Assembly (NCBI GenBank): GCA_002099365.1
Contig: MSED01000009.1
Span: 930,001 to 994,000, forward strand
Length of the DNA stretch: 64,000 bases
Direction of reading: 5' to 3'
From: Phialophora verrucosa
Lineage: Eukaryota; Ascomycota; Eurotiomycetes; Chaetothyriales; Herpotrichiellaceae
In this document: piece after piece, positions 43,739 to 54,429 of the stretch
How the letters are laid out: every line of letters begins with the position of its first letter
How positions within the stretch are numbered: position 1 is the first letter of the stretch
The notes under the pieces: model-generated
What the model saw: the letters and a program-made list of their open reading frames with translations, nothing else
Database searches by the model: none
What the model was told of the DNA's origin: nothing
Translations under genes and position numbers: made by a program

Positions 43739-46237
43739 GCGAATAGATACTCTAGAACAAGGATTCAACTCTTGAAAGTATTTGTAACCCCAACTGATTT
43801 TCCAAGACTCCTGGCACTCAAGATGAGTTCTAAATCCCAGATGCCCAGCCAGAGGCTGTAATGTGTCAATCTGCGCTCGACGCGAAAACAGCCTCAGCAT
43901 GGAAAGTGCCTGAGACTGGCGATGTAAGTAATGCATTTGTTAGTCGGCGGATGTCTAGAGAAGGGAAGGGAGGACGGAGATGCGTGTGGCTGAAAATTGA
44001 TGTGTCGGTAGCAACACTCGAGTCTTGGCATGTTTGTCGAATTTACTTCTCAGGTTACCTGATTCTGGTTCTCACTCACTACCAAATTCGACCTTGCGCA
44101 GGAGAAGGCTTCGCCTACGATGCTTCAAGGTGACGCAGCATGCACCAGTGGCGCGCATCATGCATATTCTTCTGGACGTTGACTCGATCTCATGCGACCA
44201 AAATTGAACATGAGCGCACTCAGTCTGGAAGACCCTTCGCTCCGACCTAAAGAGTCTCAGATACTTCTCTTAAGCCATAGATCCGCTTCATCGCGGTTTT
44301 GTTTCTGTGTCGCGTTGAGTCACTCACTCGCCAGCGTCTGAACTGCGCGGATGGCATCACCTTTGCAGGCGTTTGAGCATGCCACCAAACCTCGGTTGAC
44401 TCTAGAATACTCCTAATCCCTGTGACAGGCTCATCGGTTTGAGGACATGGTGCCACCCGAGTTACCAACCTGACCGGGCGTTGCCGAAGACGTGCGCATC
44501 TACCCGCAACGCGGTTGCAGGTTACCGCGATGTGTTCAGCAAGACTTCGCACAGTATTGTCCAGTTCCATCTTGTACCATTGCTGTGGTTCCAATCGCCC
44601 CGGGCACATGCCGTCGACGAAGGGCAACGACAGATCTGACAACGCTGACATTTTCGTGATCGGGGGAAGGACGATGCTCAATAAAGATGACATCGAAGGT
44701 ATTCGAATGCAACATAGAACACATCATGTCCACTTTTTCGGTCTTTGTCCAAGAAAACCGTTTCCCGCCATCCAAGCCAGGTATACTCATCCAGTCTCCG
44801 CCTCATCCGCCAGCCAAATTTGTGGCTCGAGACACCTTGCACTTTCTTACTTGACGACCAATTGAAGCAGGCTGATCCTTGTATCCTACCGCTCTGCCGC
44901 CAACTCATCTCTCAATAGTGTGATTGATGATCTGTTCTGCTGCATAGTCACGCAGCAAGAGAGGAATATGCTGAGCAAATCGCATAGCTGACTGGATTTT
45001 GAATGTCTGAAAGGAAACCTCCGGCTCCAGTTGGACCGCAACCACGATACATCGATCGACCATCTGATGCTCATATTAGCACGGGCTGCTCCACCTGGGA
45101 CTCCACCTGACCCGTCGGCGACCGCTTCATCGTCATCACTAAGCCCAAAAGACGCGGAGGTGGCACAAAAGGGCGCCTGAAGGAAGCAGCTGGGCGTCGA
45201 GCCAGGCTGCGGTAGCCCAGCCATAGTGCCGTAGGTGAACCAATAAAGCCGGCAACCATCAACGTGACACGCCCAGCTGCGGGCAACTGACACACCAAGA
45301 ATCGCTCCGCCCCTCAAGGCTGCTGAGGTCGCAAGGCCACTGAGCCTTGAGGCCAGTCACAGGCCGCCAGGGGGCATCCCGCCGACAAGGGACGGGACCC
45401 ATTTAGCAAGCCACATCCCTTGAGCAAGGTTGGCGTCTAATGTAAAAATGATGGTTCAACCCGTTCGTATGAATGGGTACTGGACCTGCGGCAGCCGTGA
45501 AGCCAGGAAAAGTCTGCTGCAGAGTCTTGCTTCTTGGGCCTTGCGAGGACAACAAGAAGCAATCATCGATGGTCTCTCTCTATCTTTCGAAGACCTTGGA
45601 CAATAACACGTCTCACTCCTCTGACGAAAGTACCTTGACTCGGATATCGAGCGGACCGCCTAGCATTTTAGCAGTGCTAAAGTTGTAACTTTCCATTACG
45701 CACGCCGCCGCCGGGCTCCATCCTCTCCATCTCCAAAAACGCGACGCCAATCCTCGCAGATCCGCTGCCCGCTGCCCCCCCTTCGAGCTTAAACCTCGCA
45801 GCCTGGCGGCTTCCCGCTGCTCGATTGAAATCTCAAGAGCGATTTGACCTCCTGGTGCTCGCTCTCAATAGCATTCATCATCCCTTGCTTCGAACCTTCT
45901 CTCTGGTACCTTGCGCCGGCAGGCACGAACCTCGGGCTGGCCTCACCCCATTCCTCGAAAGGCCAGATGCCCGGTTATCACGACTAAGCTACAGGCCGCT
46001 ATATCTCCAGTCATCACCCATGGTTGTGCAGGCATCGGTGCGTAGAAGCAGGTCTGGCGGAACACAATGAGCGTCGGCTATGGGAACAACAGCAGGCCCA
46101 GTTGCCTTCGTTCATCCTCAAGTGACCTGAAATCCTCGAGACGACCTCCTACCACTGCCTTCGAAGCGGGCTGAAATTCACCAACCATACAAGACCACGC
46201 TTTTCCATACCTGAGCTCATTTGAGACCCTGCACAGA
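43739..46237. other. Intergenic between ADK2 and OGT genes
   Basis: 2.5 kb. Several frames of 60-150 codons on both strands, none with recognisable domain or good splicing. The last 500 bases are the likely promoter and leader of the OGT gene. Confidence 0.5.
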
Positions 46238-49200
46238 ATGCTGACGACTCCTCATCGTTCAGTGAACATCATGGATCCGATCAGGGATCCCAATATCTAC
46301 CAACGCCCTCCTATCAGTGCCGCTTCTCGACAGTATGCCATTCCTGCCGGCACCGGCATCCCGCAGCACGGGCGCCAACGGTCGACCGGGTTGAGTTATG
46401 CTGAACATGAGATTCTGAGGCAACGGAAGATACCTAACGGGGGAAGACTGTACGAGCCAGACACAGCTGCACTCGATAAAAATGTTCAGATCCCGGCCAC
46501 CAAGCATCTACTCCTGTCGTCTTCGCCAGCCTTCAGGCAACCCGTCCCGTCGCTGACTAACTCCTCGACTTGGCCGGAGGTGAAACATACGCAACGGAGA
46601 GAAGCCTTTGGCGGGACAGACTTCGGAATGGAGAGCAGGCATGATATGCATATTCCGCCCTACGGAACGTCCAAGGGAATGCCATACCGTCCTGCGTGGG
46701 ACTTCCCTGGCGGACTTGACTCGATGCTGAACCAGAACCTCCCCTTACAACCGACGCAGAGGTATTATGTGCAGCACGGCTCGAACATCCCGACAGTCCT
46801 CCCCGCGACTCTTCATTCTCAGTTTGGCCCCACGGCGTCCGCTGGGCAGGAGTTATACGGGCCGTACTGGCCGGATGGCACATACAACCCCTATCGTCCT
46901 GCTGCCATCAGAGATAGCCGGTTTTTCCCTCGCGCTCCAGCGGAGAGATTCCCTCTGGACCATCACTTCGAACACCTTCCTCCGCTTCGGCGATCCGGCC
47001 GGCTTCCCGAAGGCCAGAATAGTGCCTATCTTCCAAATATACCTCAACCACCGCTAGACAGCGCCTTTGGGCCAATGGAGCCGGCTACACCTACTTGGAA
47101 TTTACCGCAGAACAATTTCCATGTTCCCCAGCACGCTTTTTCCGTCCCTTACTCCACACCGGACCAAGCAATGCCAGGTCCAATAATGGCTGTGACGAGA
47201 CCGGGACTAGTTTCGCTTACACCTGGCCCTCGATCAGAACGTATTGCATTCAGAGACAAGACTTTTACGTGGGCAAACAAAGTCTACACCGACCTGCTAC
47301 AAACAATCCGAAGTACCGCGCAGGATCTACGTGGGACTGCACACGGTGCCGCCGGGACGAAATCAATCATGAAGCCCGTTATCTTCCCAAAGCCACCCAA
47401 GAGGTCTGGATCACACTTCCAGTCCGATGCATCGGATTCGAAGCCATCCCGACTTCATGGGACCTCTATCTCTTACTTCGGCGCAGACAAGGATTCATTG
47501 AACTATGACACTCCGTCAAGACCTCAGACTGCCATATTCAGACCGCAAACGGCCAACGGCACAGCGGATTTTGCATCCTTCCAACGAAACCCACAAGCTG
47601 CAACTACACCTGGTCAACAATATGGGATCCCAGATCGGATTCCGGAAACTCGACAAGTGAGCACCAGATCAGCCACTTTGCCACAGGTAGCGTCCTACGA
47701 GTCAGCCACAGCGGCACTGCAGACTATGGAGCTACTGTGTCAAGAGGCTGAGACACCGTGGTTGGATGGAATGCTTCTCGCAGGCTGTCTGGCATACGGG
47801 TTGGGAAACTATGTCGGGGCAGAAGAATGGTACCGCGCTGTCTTGAGGCAGGATCCCGGACATATCGAAGCGATGTCAAACCTGGCTGCAACTTGTCACG
47901 CTCTTCATCGCCGCGAGGACGCTCTAAAGTATTGGTCAGAAGCTGTTAGCTTACGACCCAGCTACTTCGAGGCGGTGGAACACCTGATCGGATTGTTGTG
48001 TGCCAGTCACAGAGCAAGAGAAGCCGTCAGCGTGATTGAATATGTGGAGAATACACTTCGCATCCGGGCAGATGATCCTCACAGCTCCTGGGCTGAATTG
48101 AGCGACGCCGAAAGCGATACGAAGAGTTATACTTCCAGCATCAACACAGTTGCCTCGTACGACACTGCCCAATACGACTACGACGTCGACCGAAGCAACC
48201 AGAGCATCAATTCTACCACCGAAGCCCAACCTCCAGGTTATGGCACAAGCGGTTATGCTATCGCTGGGGTCGACAATGGTCGGATGTTGGCCCTTGTTCA
48301 TGCCAAAGGAAACATGCTTTATGCCTTGGGCCAAAATCACGCCGCTGCCGCCGCGTTTGAAGATGCTGTTTTGATCTCCACGGGCCAAAGAAAACAGGGA
48401 ATCAGAGGACTAATCAACGATATTCTGGCTGCCTGCCTATGCAATATCCGAGATCGTGAATATGTCCGGGCGAAGCTTGAAAGCAAGGAACCCATCCTTC
48501 TTGCACCTGATCAGGCTGAAGCCACTGCCAGGCATATGTTTCCACCAGAAGGCAACTTACCAGGACTCGAATACGTGACACCTCCTTTTGCTGTACAGGC
48601 GGCGATTTCGACGACGAGCAATTCTCTGCTCTCACTTGCCAAGATTTATCAGGATGGCATGTCTAATGCAATGGAAATTGGGAGCCTGAAATCGCCCACG
48701 ACCAGAGAGATTTTGGCCCTGTACTATTTGTCCCTTTCGCTCCAAAGGAGCCCCTCGACAGCGAACAACGTTGGGATCCTCCTTGCTGGCGTACAGCAAA
48801 GTGTGCATCCAGACCACCTTGTGGATTCGCACTTTTCGCAGATCTCGAATATACCGGGGGTCGTTGCGGGCACGGGTATCTCGCTAGCATTGATGTACTA
48901 CAATTTCGGCCTCAATATCGATCAGAAGCATGCTCATCTCTTCACAAACTTGGGCAGCTTGCTCAAGGACATCGGTCAATTGGGTGCTGCGATTAAGATG
49001 TACGAAAGAGCTGTGAGCTGCGACGGTAACTTCGATATAGCATTGGCGAATCTGGCAAATGCTGTCAAGGATCAGGGCCGGGTGGCTGACGCGATCGCGT
49101 ACTACAAGCGGGCAGTTGCGGCAAACCCAGATTTTGCCGAAGCAGTATGTGGTCTGGCAACCGCGCTGAACTCGGTATGCAGCTGGGACGGCCGTGGGGG

Positions 49201-51136
49201 AGTGTGTGCCAGTGACTTTATGCGCGACCGCTTACACGTGGACGAGCGAGGGATGAAGCAAGAGCCATCGCGGCCTTATGGATGGATCAACCGGGTGGTA
49301 GAAATCGTCGAAAAGCAACTCAAGGACGGCGAGACCTGGGGATGCGGCACCTTGACCTCACCTGTGATCGACTCACTGGCACTTCAACTGACCTTGCACA
49401 GGCAGTCTTCAGATGACAGCGGACGAACTCACGCCCTGGAAACCGTGCGGCAAGCGCTGCGATACTGGTCAGGACAAAGATGGGAAGGGTCCCGAGTTGT
49501 GCGGTTGGTTGAACGTGCAATCCGCCAAATCGGCTGGCAATGGTACCAGGATCGCTACAAGCATCGAAGGGAGTATCCTGCGCGAAAGTATGCGCGACCA
49601 TATCTCCCCAACGCTCTGTCGCCGCCGTCCGCCCCAACAGTCCTACCCTTCCACACCTTCACGGCTCCTCTCTCGGCAAAGCAGATTCGACAGATCTCAC
49701 AGCGGAATGCTCTACGCATCTCTGTTTGCACGCTTCGATCTGCGTGGCTTCCAGCGACTGTGTTTCCCCCGCCATCGCCGCCAAGTCCTTGCTTAAATGT
49801 CGGCTATGTTAGCTCAGATTTCAACAACCATCCTCTCGCGCATCTGATGCAGTCAGTCTTCGGCCTGCACGACACGTCTCGGGTACGGGCTATATGTTAT
49901 GCAACGACAGCGTCTGATGGCTCCATCCACCGACATCAGATCGAACAGGAAGCCCCTCTCTTTCATGATGCATCGGCATGGAGCGTCGAGCGTCTCGTCA
50001 ATCAAATCGTCAAAGACAACGTTCACATCTTGGTAAACCTCAACGGGTATACTCGAGGTGCGCGCAACGAGGTATTCGCAGCTCGGCCTGCGCCGATCCA
50101 TATGTCGTTTATGGGATTTGCTGGCACTCTGGGAGCTGAATGGTGCGATTACGTCTTCGCCGACACGATCTCGGTCCCACCCGACACACTGTCCCCCTGG
50201 CGGCGGAACGTGGACATTGAAGATAAACTCCGGCCGGACTCCTGTGTCGAGGATGTTGAGGATTGGGTCTACTCCGAAAACGTCATCTTTGCGCGCGACA
50301 CGTTCTTCTGTGTGGATCACAAGCAAAGTGCACCTGATGTGGAGAAAGGACCGCCAAACTTCAAAGACCGTCTCAGTCGCGAAGCAGCTTGGGACCAAGA
50401 GCAAGCGCAGCGCTGGAAACTGAGGAAAGAGTTGTTCCCATCTTTGTCCAATACGGCCGTGGTCTTGGGCAACTTCAATCAACTGTACAAAATCGACCCG
50501 GCCACCTTCGACATGTACCTCCAAATCCTGAAGGCCGTTCCCAACGCGATTTTATGGCTACTGCGGTTCCCAGACCTTGGCGAGCAGAACTTGAAACGCT
50601 ACGCGGAGAAATGGGCTGGCAAACAGGTCGCCGATCGTATCATATTTACCGACGTGGCCGCAAAGGGAGCCCATATAACACGCGCCTCGGTAGTCGACCT
50701 GTTCCTCGACACGCCAGAATGCAATGCGCACACGACTGCCGCCGACACGGTGTGGTCTGGCACCCCCATCATTACCTGGGGGAAGTGGAAATATAAGATG
50801 TGCAGCCGTATGGCCGGCAGCATCGTTGCGAGCGCGCTCCCTGAGGGCCGTGAGGGCGATGAAGCAAGGAGGGATCTGCTCGTCCGAAGCGAAAGACAAT
50901 ATATCGACGTTGCGATTGAGTTAGCGCGGGGTTTGAGATATCCGTCGAGTGAATTGAACGGACAGAAACTCGGCCGCGGCAGAGGAAGGCTTATGGATTT
51001 GAGGCGTATGCTGTGGGAAGGCAGATGGACGAGTCGGCTCTTTGACACGAAGCGGTGGGTTACGGAGTTGGAGACGGCGTACTGGTCTGCATGGAAAAAG
51101 TGGGAGAAGGGAGAAGGCGGCGATATCTGGTTATGA
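46238..51136 (+). CDS. O-GlcNAc transferase (TPR plus glycosyltransferase 41)
   Basis: A single-exon gene of 1632 residues (1621 from the second ATG at 46271). It transfers N-acetylglucosamine from UDP-GlcNAc to Ser/Thr of nuclear and cytosolic proteins. About 480 N-terminal residues are Pro/Ser/Tyr-rich and probably disordered. TPR repeats lie at about 490-600 and 690-990 (YVGAEEWYRAVLRQDPGH, GAAIKMYERAVSCDGNF, ADAIAYYKRAVAANPDF). The catalytic part begins near 1187: YVSSDFNNHPLAHLM (catalytic-domain His), NGYTRGARNEVFAARPAPI, GFAGTLGAEWCDY, NFNQLYKIDP (UDP-site Lys, near 1417) and HTTAADTVWSGTP near 1500. An insert with CVEDVEDW and a spacer of about 60 residues precede NFNQLYK, as in other filamentous fungi. 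Absent in budding yeast. Confidence 0.95.
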   Translation: MLTTPHRSVNIMDPIRDPNIYQRPPISAASRQYAIPAGTGIPQHGRQRSTGLSYAEHEILRQRKIPNGGRLYEPDTAALDKNVQIPATKHLLLSSSPAFRQPVPSLTNSSTWPEVKHTQRREAFGGTDFGMESRHDMHIPPYGTSKGMPYRPAWDFPGGLDSMLNQNLPLQPTQRYYVQHGSNIPTVLPATLHSQFGPTASAGQELYGPYWPDGTYNPYRPAAIRDSRFFPRAPAERFPLDHHFEHLPPLRRSGRLPEGQNSAYLPNIPQPPLDSAFGPMEPATPTWNLPQNNFHVPQHAFSVPYSTPDQAMPGPIMAVTRPGLVSLTPGPRSERIAFRDKTFTWANKVYTDLLQTIRSTAQDLRGTAHGAAGTKSIMKPVIFPKPPKRSGSHFQSDASDSKPSRLHGTSISYFGADKDSLNYDTPSRPQTAIFRPQTANGTADFASFQRNPQAATTPGQQYGIPDRIPETRQVSTRSATLPQVASYESATAALQTMELLCQEAETPWLDGMLLAGCLAYGLGNYVGAEEWYRAVLRQDPGHIEAMSNLAATCHALHRREDALKYWSEAVSLRPSYFEAVEHLIGLLCASHRAREAVSVIEYVENTLRIRADDPHSSWAELSDAESDTKSYTSSINTVASYDTAQYDYDVDRSNQSINSTTEAQPPGYGTSGYAIAGVDNGRMLALVHAKGNMLYALGQNHAAAAAFEDAVLISTGQRKQGIRGLINDILAACLCNIRDREYVRAKLESKEPILLAPDQAEATARHMFPPEGNLPGLEYVTPPFAVQAAISTTSNSLLSLAKIYQDGMSNAMEIGSLKSPTTREILALYYLSLSLQRSPSTANNVGILLAGVQQSVHPDHLVDSHFSQISNIPGVVAGTGISLALMYYNFGLNIDQKHAHLFTNLGSLLKDIGQLGAAIKMYERAVSCDGNFDIALANLANAVKDQGRVADAIAYYKRAVAANPDFAEAVCGLATALNSVCSWDGRGGVCASDFMRDRLHVDERGMKQEPSRPYGWINRVVEIVEKQLKDGETWGCGTLTSPVIDSLALQLTLHRQSSDDSGRTHALETVRQALRYWSGQRWEGSRVVRLVERAIRQIGWQWYQDRYKHRREYPARKYARPYLPNALSPPSAPTVLPFHTFTAPLSAKQIRQISQRNALRISVCTLRSAWLPATVFPPPSPPSPCLNVGYVSSDFNNHPLAHLMQSVFGLHDTSRVRAICYATTASDGSIHRHQIEQEAPLFHDASAWSVERLVNQIVKDNVHILVNLNGYTRGARNEVFAARPAPIHMSFMGFAGTLGAEWCDYVFADTISVPPDTLSPWRRNVDIEDKLRPDSCVEDVEDWVYSENVIFARDTFFCVDHKQSAPDVEKGPPNFKDRLSREAAWDQEQAQRWKLRKELFPSLSNTAVVLGNFNQLYKIDPATFDMYLQILKAVPNAILWLLRFPDLGEQNLKRYAEKWAGKQVADRIIFTDVAAKGAHITRASVVDLFLDTPECNAHTTAADTVWSGTPIITWGKWKYKMCSRMAGSIVASALPEGREGDEARRDLLVRSERQYIDVAIELARGLRYPSSELNGQKLGRGRGRLMDLRRMLWEGRWTSRLFDTKRWVTELETAYWSAWKKWEKGEGGDIWL

Positions 51137-52612
51137 ACGGCCCGGAGTAATCGTCCAGAGCGATGTTTCATCAAGCTGAAAGATTCTTACGCATTTTCAG
51201 AGCGATACACGACACTATCACGACTTATGACACGGAACAGGCCTACCGGGCACACAGTATCGGACCGGTTGACGAGGCATGCATGTATTTGTGTGTCAAG
51301 GACAGGGGATTGGAATGGGCACGAAAAGTATAGTTCCGTCACCACGCGACTGACCGGTCGGAGGGAAGAATTTCCTGCCCCGCAAGCGAGAGGGACTGGT
51401 ATAGTGATTGTGTAGTTTGTGGTTTGGACAGTGATTTCTTAGCAAGCGAGCAGGCGTTTTCATCTCGGTGCATATGGTGCGTCTGGAGCGCCTGTTGCAT
51501 CTGTCGCCATAATGCACGCCGTCGGTGTTTGAGTGGCACATTGCTTCTCAACACACGCTGCGTGACACGAATTCACTTCATTTTCCCTCCCGAGGCTCTT
51601 CATTGTGTTTCCGACATGGAGAACCATGGCATGAATGTAGCCCTGCAAGGGACAGTATAGAAATACAAGTTCAGAAGTGTTGCCCACGAATCGGTGCCCC
51701 AGCTCGGAAAGCAAACTTGTTCGCACCGCGGTCCTGCAAGTTGGGTGGGTGAATGATCCGCTGCACGGAAGGACGAATGAATGGATGAGATGTAGTACTG
51801 TATATCCTGTCCTTTCTCACATGCCACGTATCAACTACTGTATGTGCGGACAACATCACTGTTCGGTAGGCCCTGCGTTGTGTACAAGCACGAGCATGGA
51901 CCTCTATGTAAACTACATTAAATACCGCGACTGCCCACGTCGGTTCCCCAGTTACTGTCAACCCAGACCAGGCAGGCTAAACAATATGCCGCCCGACGAC
52001 GAGGTCAGCGCTAACTGCTTTCCCTTCGAAGGCGCTCTTTTCTCACGATTCTCACTCCAGAGTACTTTACTGGGTAAGTTACTTGTACTCATTGTACCCA
52101 GTGCGTGCGTACGTGTTCACTAAGCCGGCCGCTCTTGGAGCGCAGGCCGCCTTTCGCGGGGTATATCCACACACACTCTCACTCACTCACACTCGAGTTC
52201 CTCACCCTTCTGCCAAAAGGTATTGGTGGGCACACTTCGCCCGGGCCTTTTACCCCGTACCCTAACTCGGACTATGTACGACCATGTACCAGCCCCCAGT
52301 GTACAGTAATGTGTCATCTCTAGACCTGGTAAGGGATCTTTGCTGGCTGGCTAGCTAGCTGACATTACTCTTACAGTAAGTACAGAGTACCCCGGGGCAT
52401 GACGATGCGGCCAGCAAGCGCGACAATCCCCAGGTCGACAAGGCTTTCTGGTTGTCTGTGCGTCGGCCCCCTCGGGTCAATGTTTTGACAGAGATGATGG
52501 TGTATGGCAAGCATGCGGCTGATGGGAAAATTGCTATAATGCCATGCATTGTCTCGCGATATGCACACTCTTCTCTCCCGCCCGTAACCGTCTTCTCTGC
52601 CTGGTCTATATC
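51137..52612. other. Intergenic between OGT and carbonic anhydrase genes
   Basis: 1.5 kb. No convincing gene. Contains GTAC-rich segments (about 52070-52100, 52355-52395) and a CACT/CACA tract (52170-52195). Confidence 0.5.
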
Positions 52613-53584
52613 ATGTTCGGTGCTTTCATTGTCGCTGTTTTCATAGCCAAGGTCGTCGCTAACTGCGCGCACGGCACTTCTGCCTTCCCACGCCTTCCAA
52701 ACGTCACGGTATCGACATTCGGGTATGATGCGCTGAGAGGACCGCTGAATTGGTATGGTCTCAACAAGACGGCCAACGTCGCCTGCGAGCAAGGCACCAA
52801 TCAATCGCCCATTGTGGTTAACTCGACGATTTCCACGGTGCAGGGCTGCACCCTCAACTGGACGGTGCAGGACTATCCCGACGGAGCAGAGTTTGAGAAT
52901 CTCGGCACAAACGTCGAGGTCGTTGTCAACGGCTCGCTCGTCGACATGACTTCGGGGATGTCGTATTCACTGGCCCAGTTCCATTTCCATACTCCGGCAG
53001 AGCATCGGGTCAATGACGAGTTCTACCCGATGGAGATGCATTGGGTGTTTGAATCCGACGGTATCTCCACCGGGTCGTCGTTGAGACTGAACGAGCGGGC
53101 TGCTGACCCGTCTCGTACAGCCAAGCAGTTTGCCGTGGTGGCCTTCCTGGTCGAACTGTGCGAGTCCCCCGGGTGTACGGACTCGGTGTTGGAGGCCGTG
53201 TTCTCGGCCGTCCAAGACATTGCCGTGCCCGGTCAGGCTGTCACGTCTCCTGCCCTCGCGTTCGGCGAGTTGATCGACAAGTTCGAGAGTACTCCGGTCT
53301 ACAGGTACGTCACGCCAGCCAGTCGGTTCTCAAGCGACGCCGGGAAAATCTGACGGGGTTTTTATCTTGGCAACAGATATAATGGCTCGCTTACCACGCC
53401 GCCGTGCACGGAGAATGTGGATTGGCTTATCAGCACGGAGCTGCTGTACATTGATCTCCCGACCTGGCTTTCCGTCAAGAAGGTCGTCAAGTATAACGCG
53501 AGGTATACGCAGGATTACCTCGGAGGGGTCAACCTGCTGCAGAACGCCGCGAATGAGATGTGTAATGGTAGCGCGAACAATTGA
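52613..53584 (+). CDS. Alpha-class carbonic anhydrase, secreted
   Basis: 299 residues in two exons (52613-53304, 53377-53584; intron 72 nt). It hydrates CO2 to bicarbonate outside the cell. From ATG 52613 a hydrophobic stretch FGAFIVAVFIAKVVA forms a signal peptide; the in-frame ATG at 52544 would bury it, so 52613 is preferred. Zinc histidines 124 and 126 (AQFHFHTPAEH) and 143 (MEMHWVF), QSPI near 65, and GSLTTPPCTENV after the intron carry the active site and its threonine. Paired cysteines and several N-x-S/T sites (NVT, NKT, NST, NWT, NGS) fit a secreted glycoprotein. Only the alpha class has this layout; beta-type enzymes are unrelated. Confidence 0.95.
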
Positions 53585-53958
53585 TCACCTCTATGCACCG
53601 CATCATTGCAACATCTAGTCAAACCAGGCCTGGTTGAGCAGGTCGACGAGATTGTCCTGTCAAGTTGCGAGGTGGAGGCCAGCAGCCAGCAGACACGCGA
53701 GGCCGCACTGCACCGCACAGCACCGACGTCGTGGCCACAGCGATCACATGGTGAAAGGATAAGTGTTCTTCAAGCCCATGCTGCAAGTGAAGCACACTGT
53801 AGGACAACACGGTACCAAGTCATGATAGCTCCGCGGTACGAGGTATTCGCTAGCAAGACGGCATCGAGTGTGAGTTTGTGTCAATGTGGACGCCGACTGG
53901 TATCTTACTGTACCGTCATTGGTTATTCTATCACCATGGAAAGTCCAACCAGGACGTC

Positions 53959-54030
53959 GTAGACTTGCGGGAGCCCTGAGGACACCGTAGACTTGCTGGA
54001 GCCATGAGGACACCGTAGACATGCGGGAGG
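53959..54030. repeat. 28-bp tandem repeat, 2.6 units
   Basis: Units 53959-53986, 53987-54014 and partial 54015-54030, each starting GTAGAC(T/A)TGC and ending TGAGGACACC; units differ at two or three sites. Confidence 0.88.
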
Positions 54031-54429
54031 ACTACCCTCTGCTGGAAGTAGGGCCATCTCATTGTGCAAGGAACAGGAACCGCCAGAACATTTCCGAATC
54101 CATCGACGCAGGCACTAAGATTGTACAACGTCGATGCCAGATGCGGAACTATCTCTTGCGAAAAGCGGAAAGTAGAATCTTGCTACAGTAACATCGACCG
54201 AAACAGGGATCGAGCATAAAGTGAAGATCTCATCTCACGCCAAGGTCACTCACTCACTACCTCACGGTCGCCACCACAATCCAGTACTGCGTGCCATGTG
54301 ATATGCAGCGCTGCGTTGCTCGGTCAGAAGAATGACTGTGTATGTTCTACACAGTACCGAGTACAGTAGATGCATCTCGTTCCCCCCTTCCTACATAGTT
54401 CAACTGACTGACTCGCTTACTGTGGACAG

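Noticed and set aside
43739..46237. Possible small genes (frames of 140-150 codons at 44247-44693 and 44886-45317)
   Set aside because: No recognisable domain, no consistent splicing and no low-noise start.
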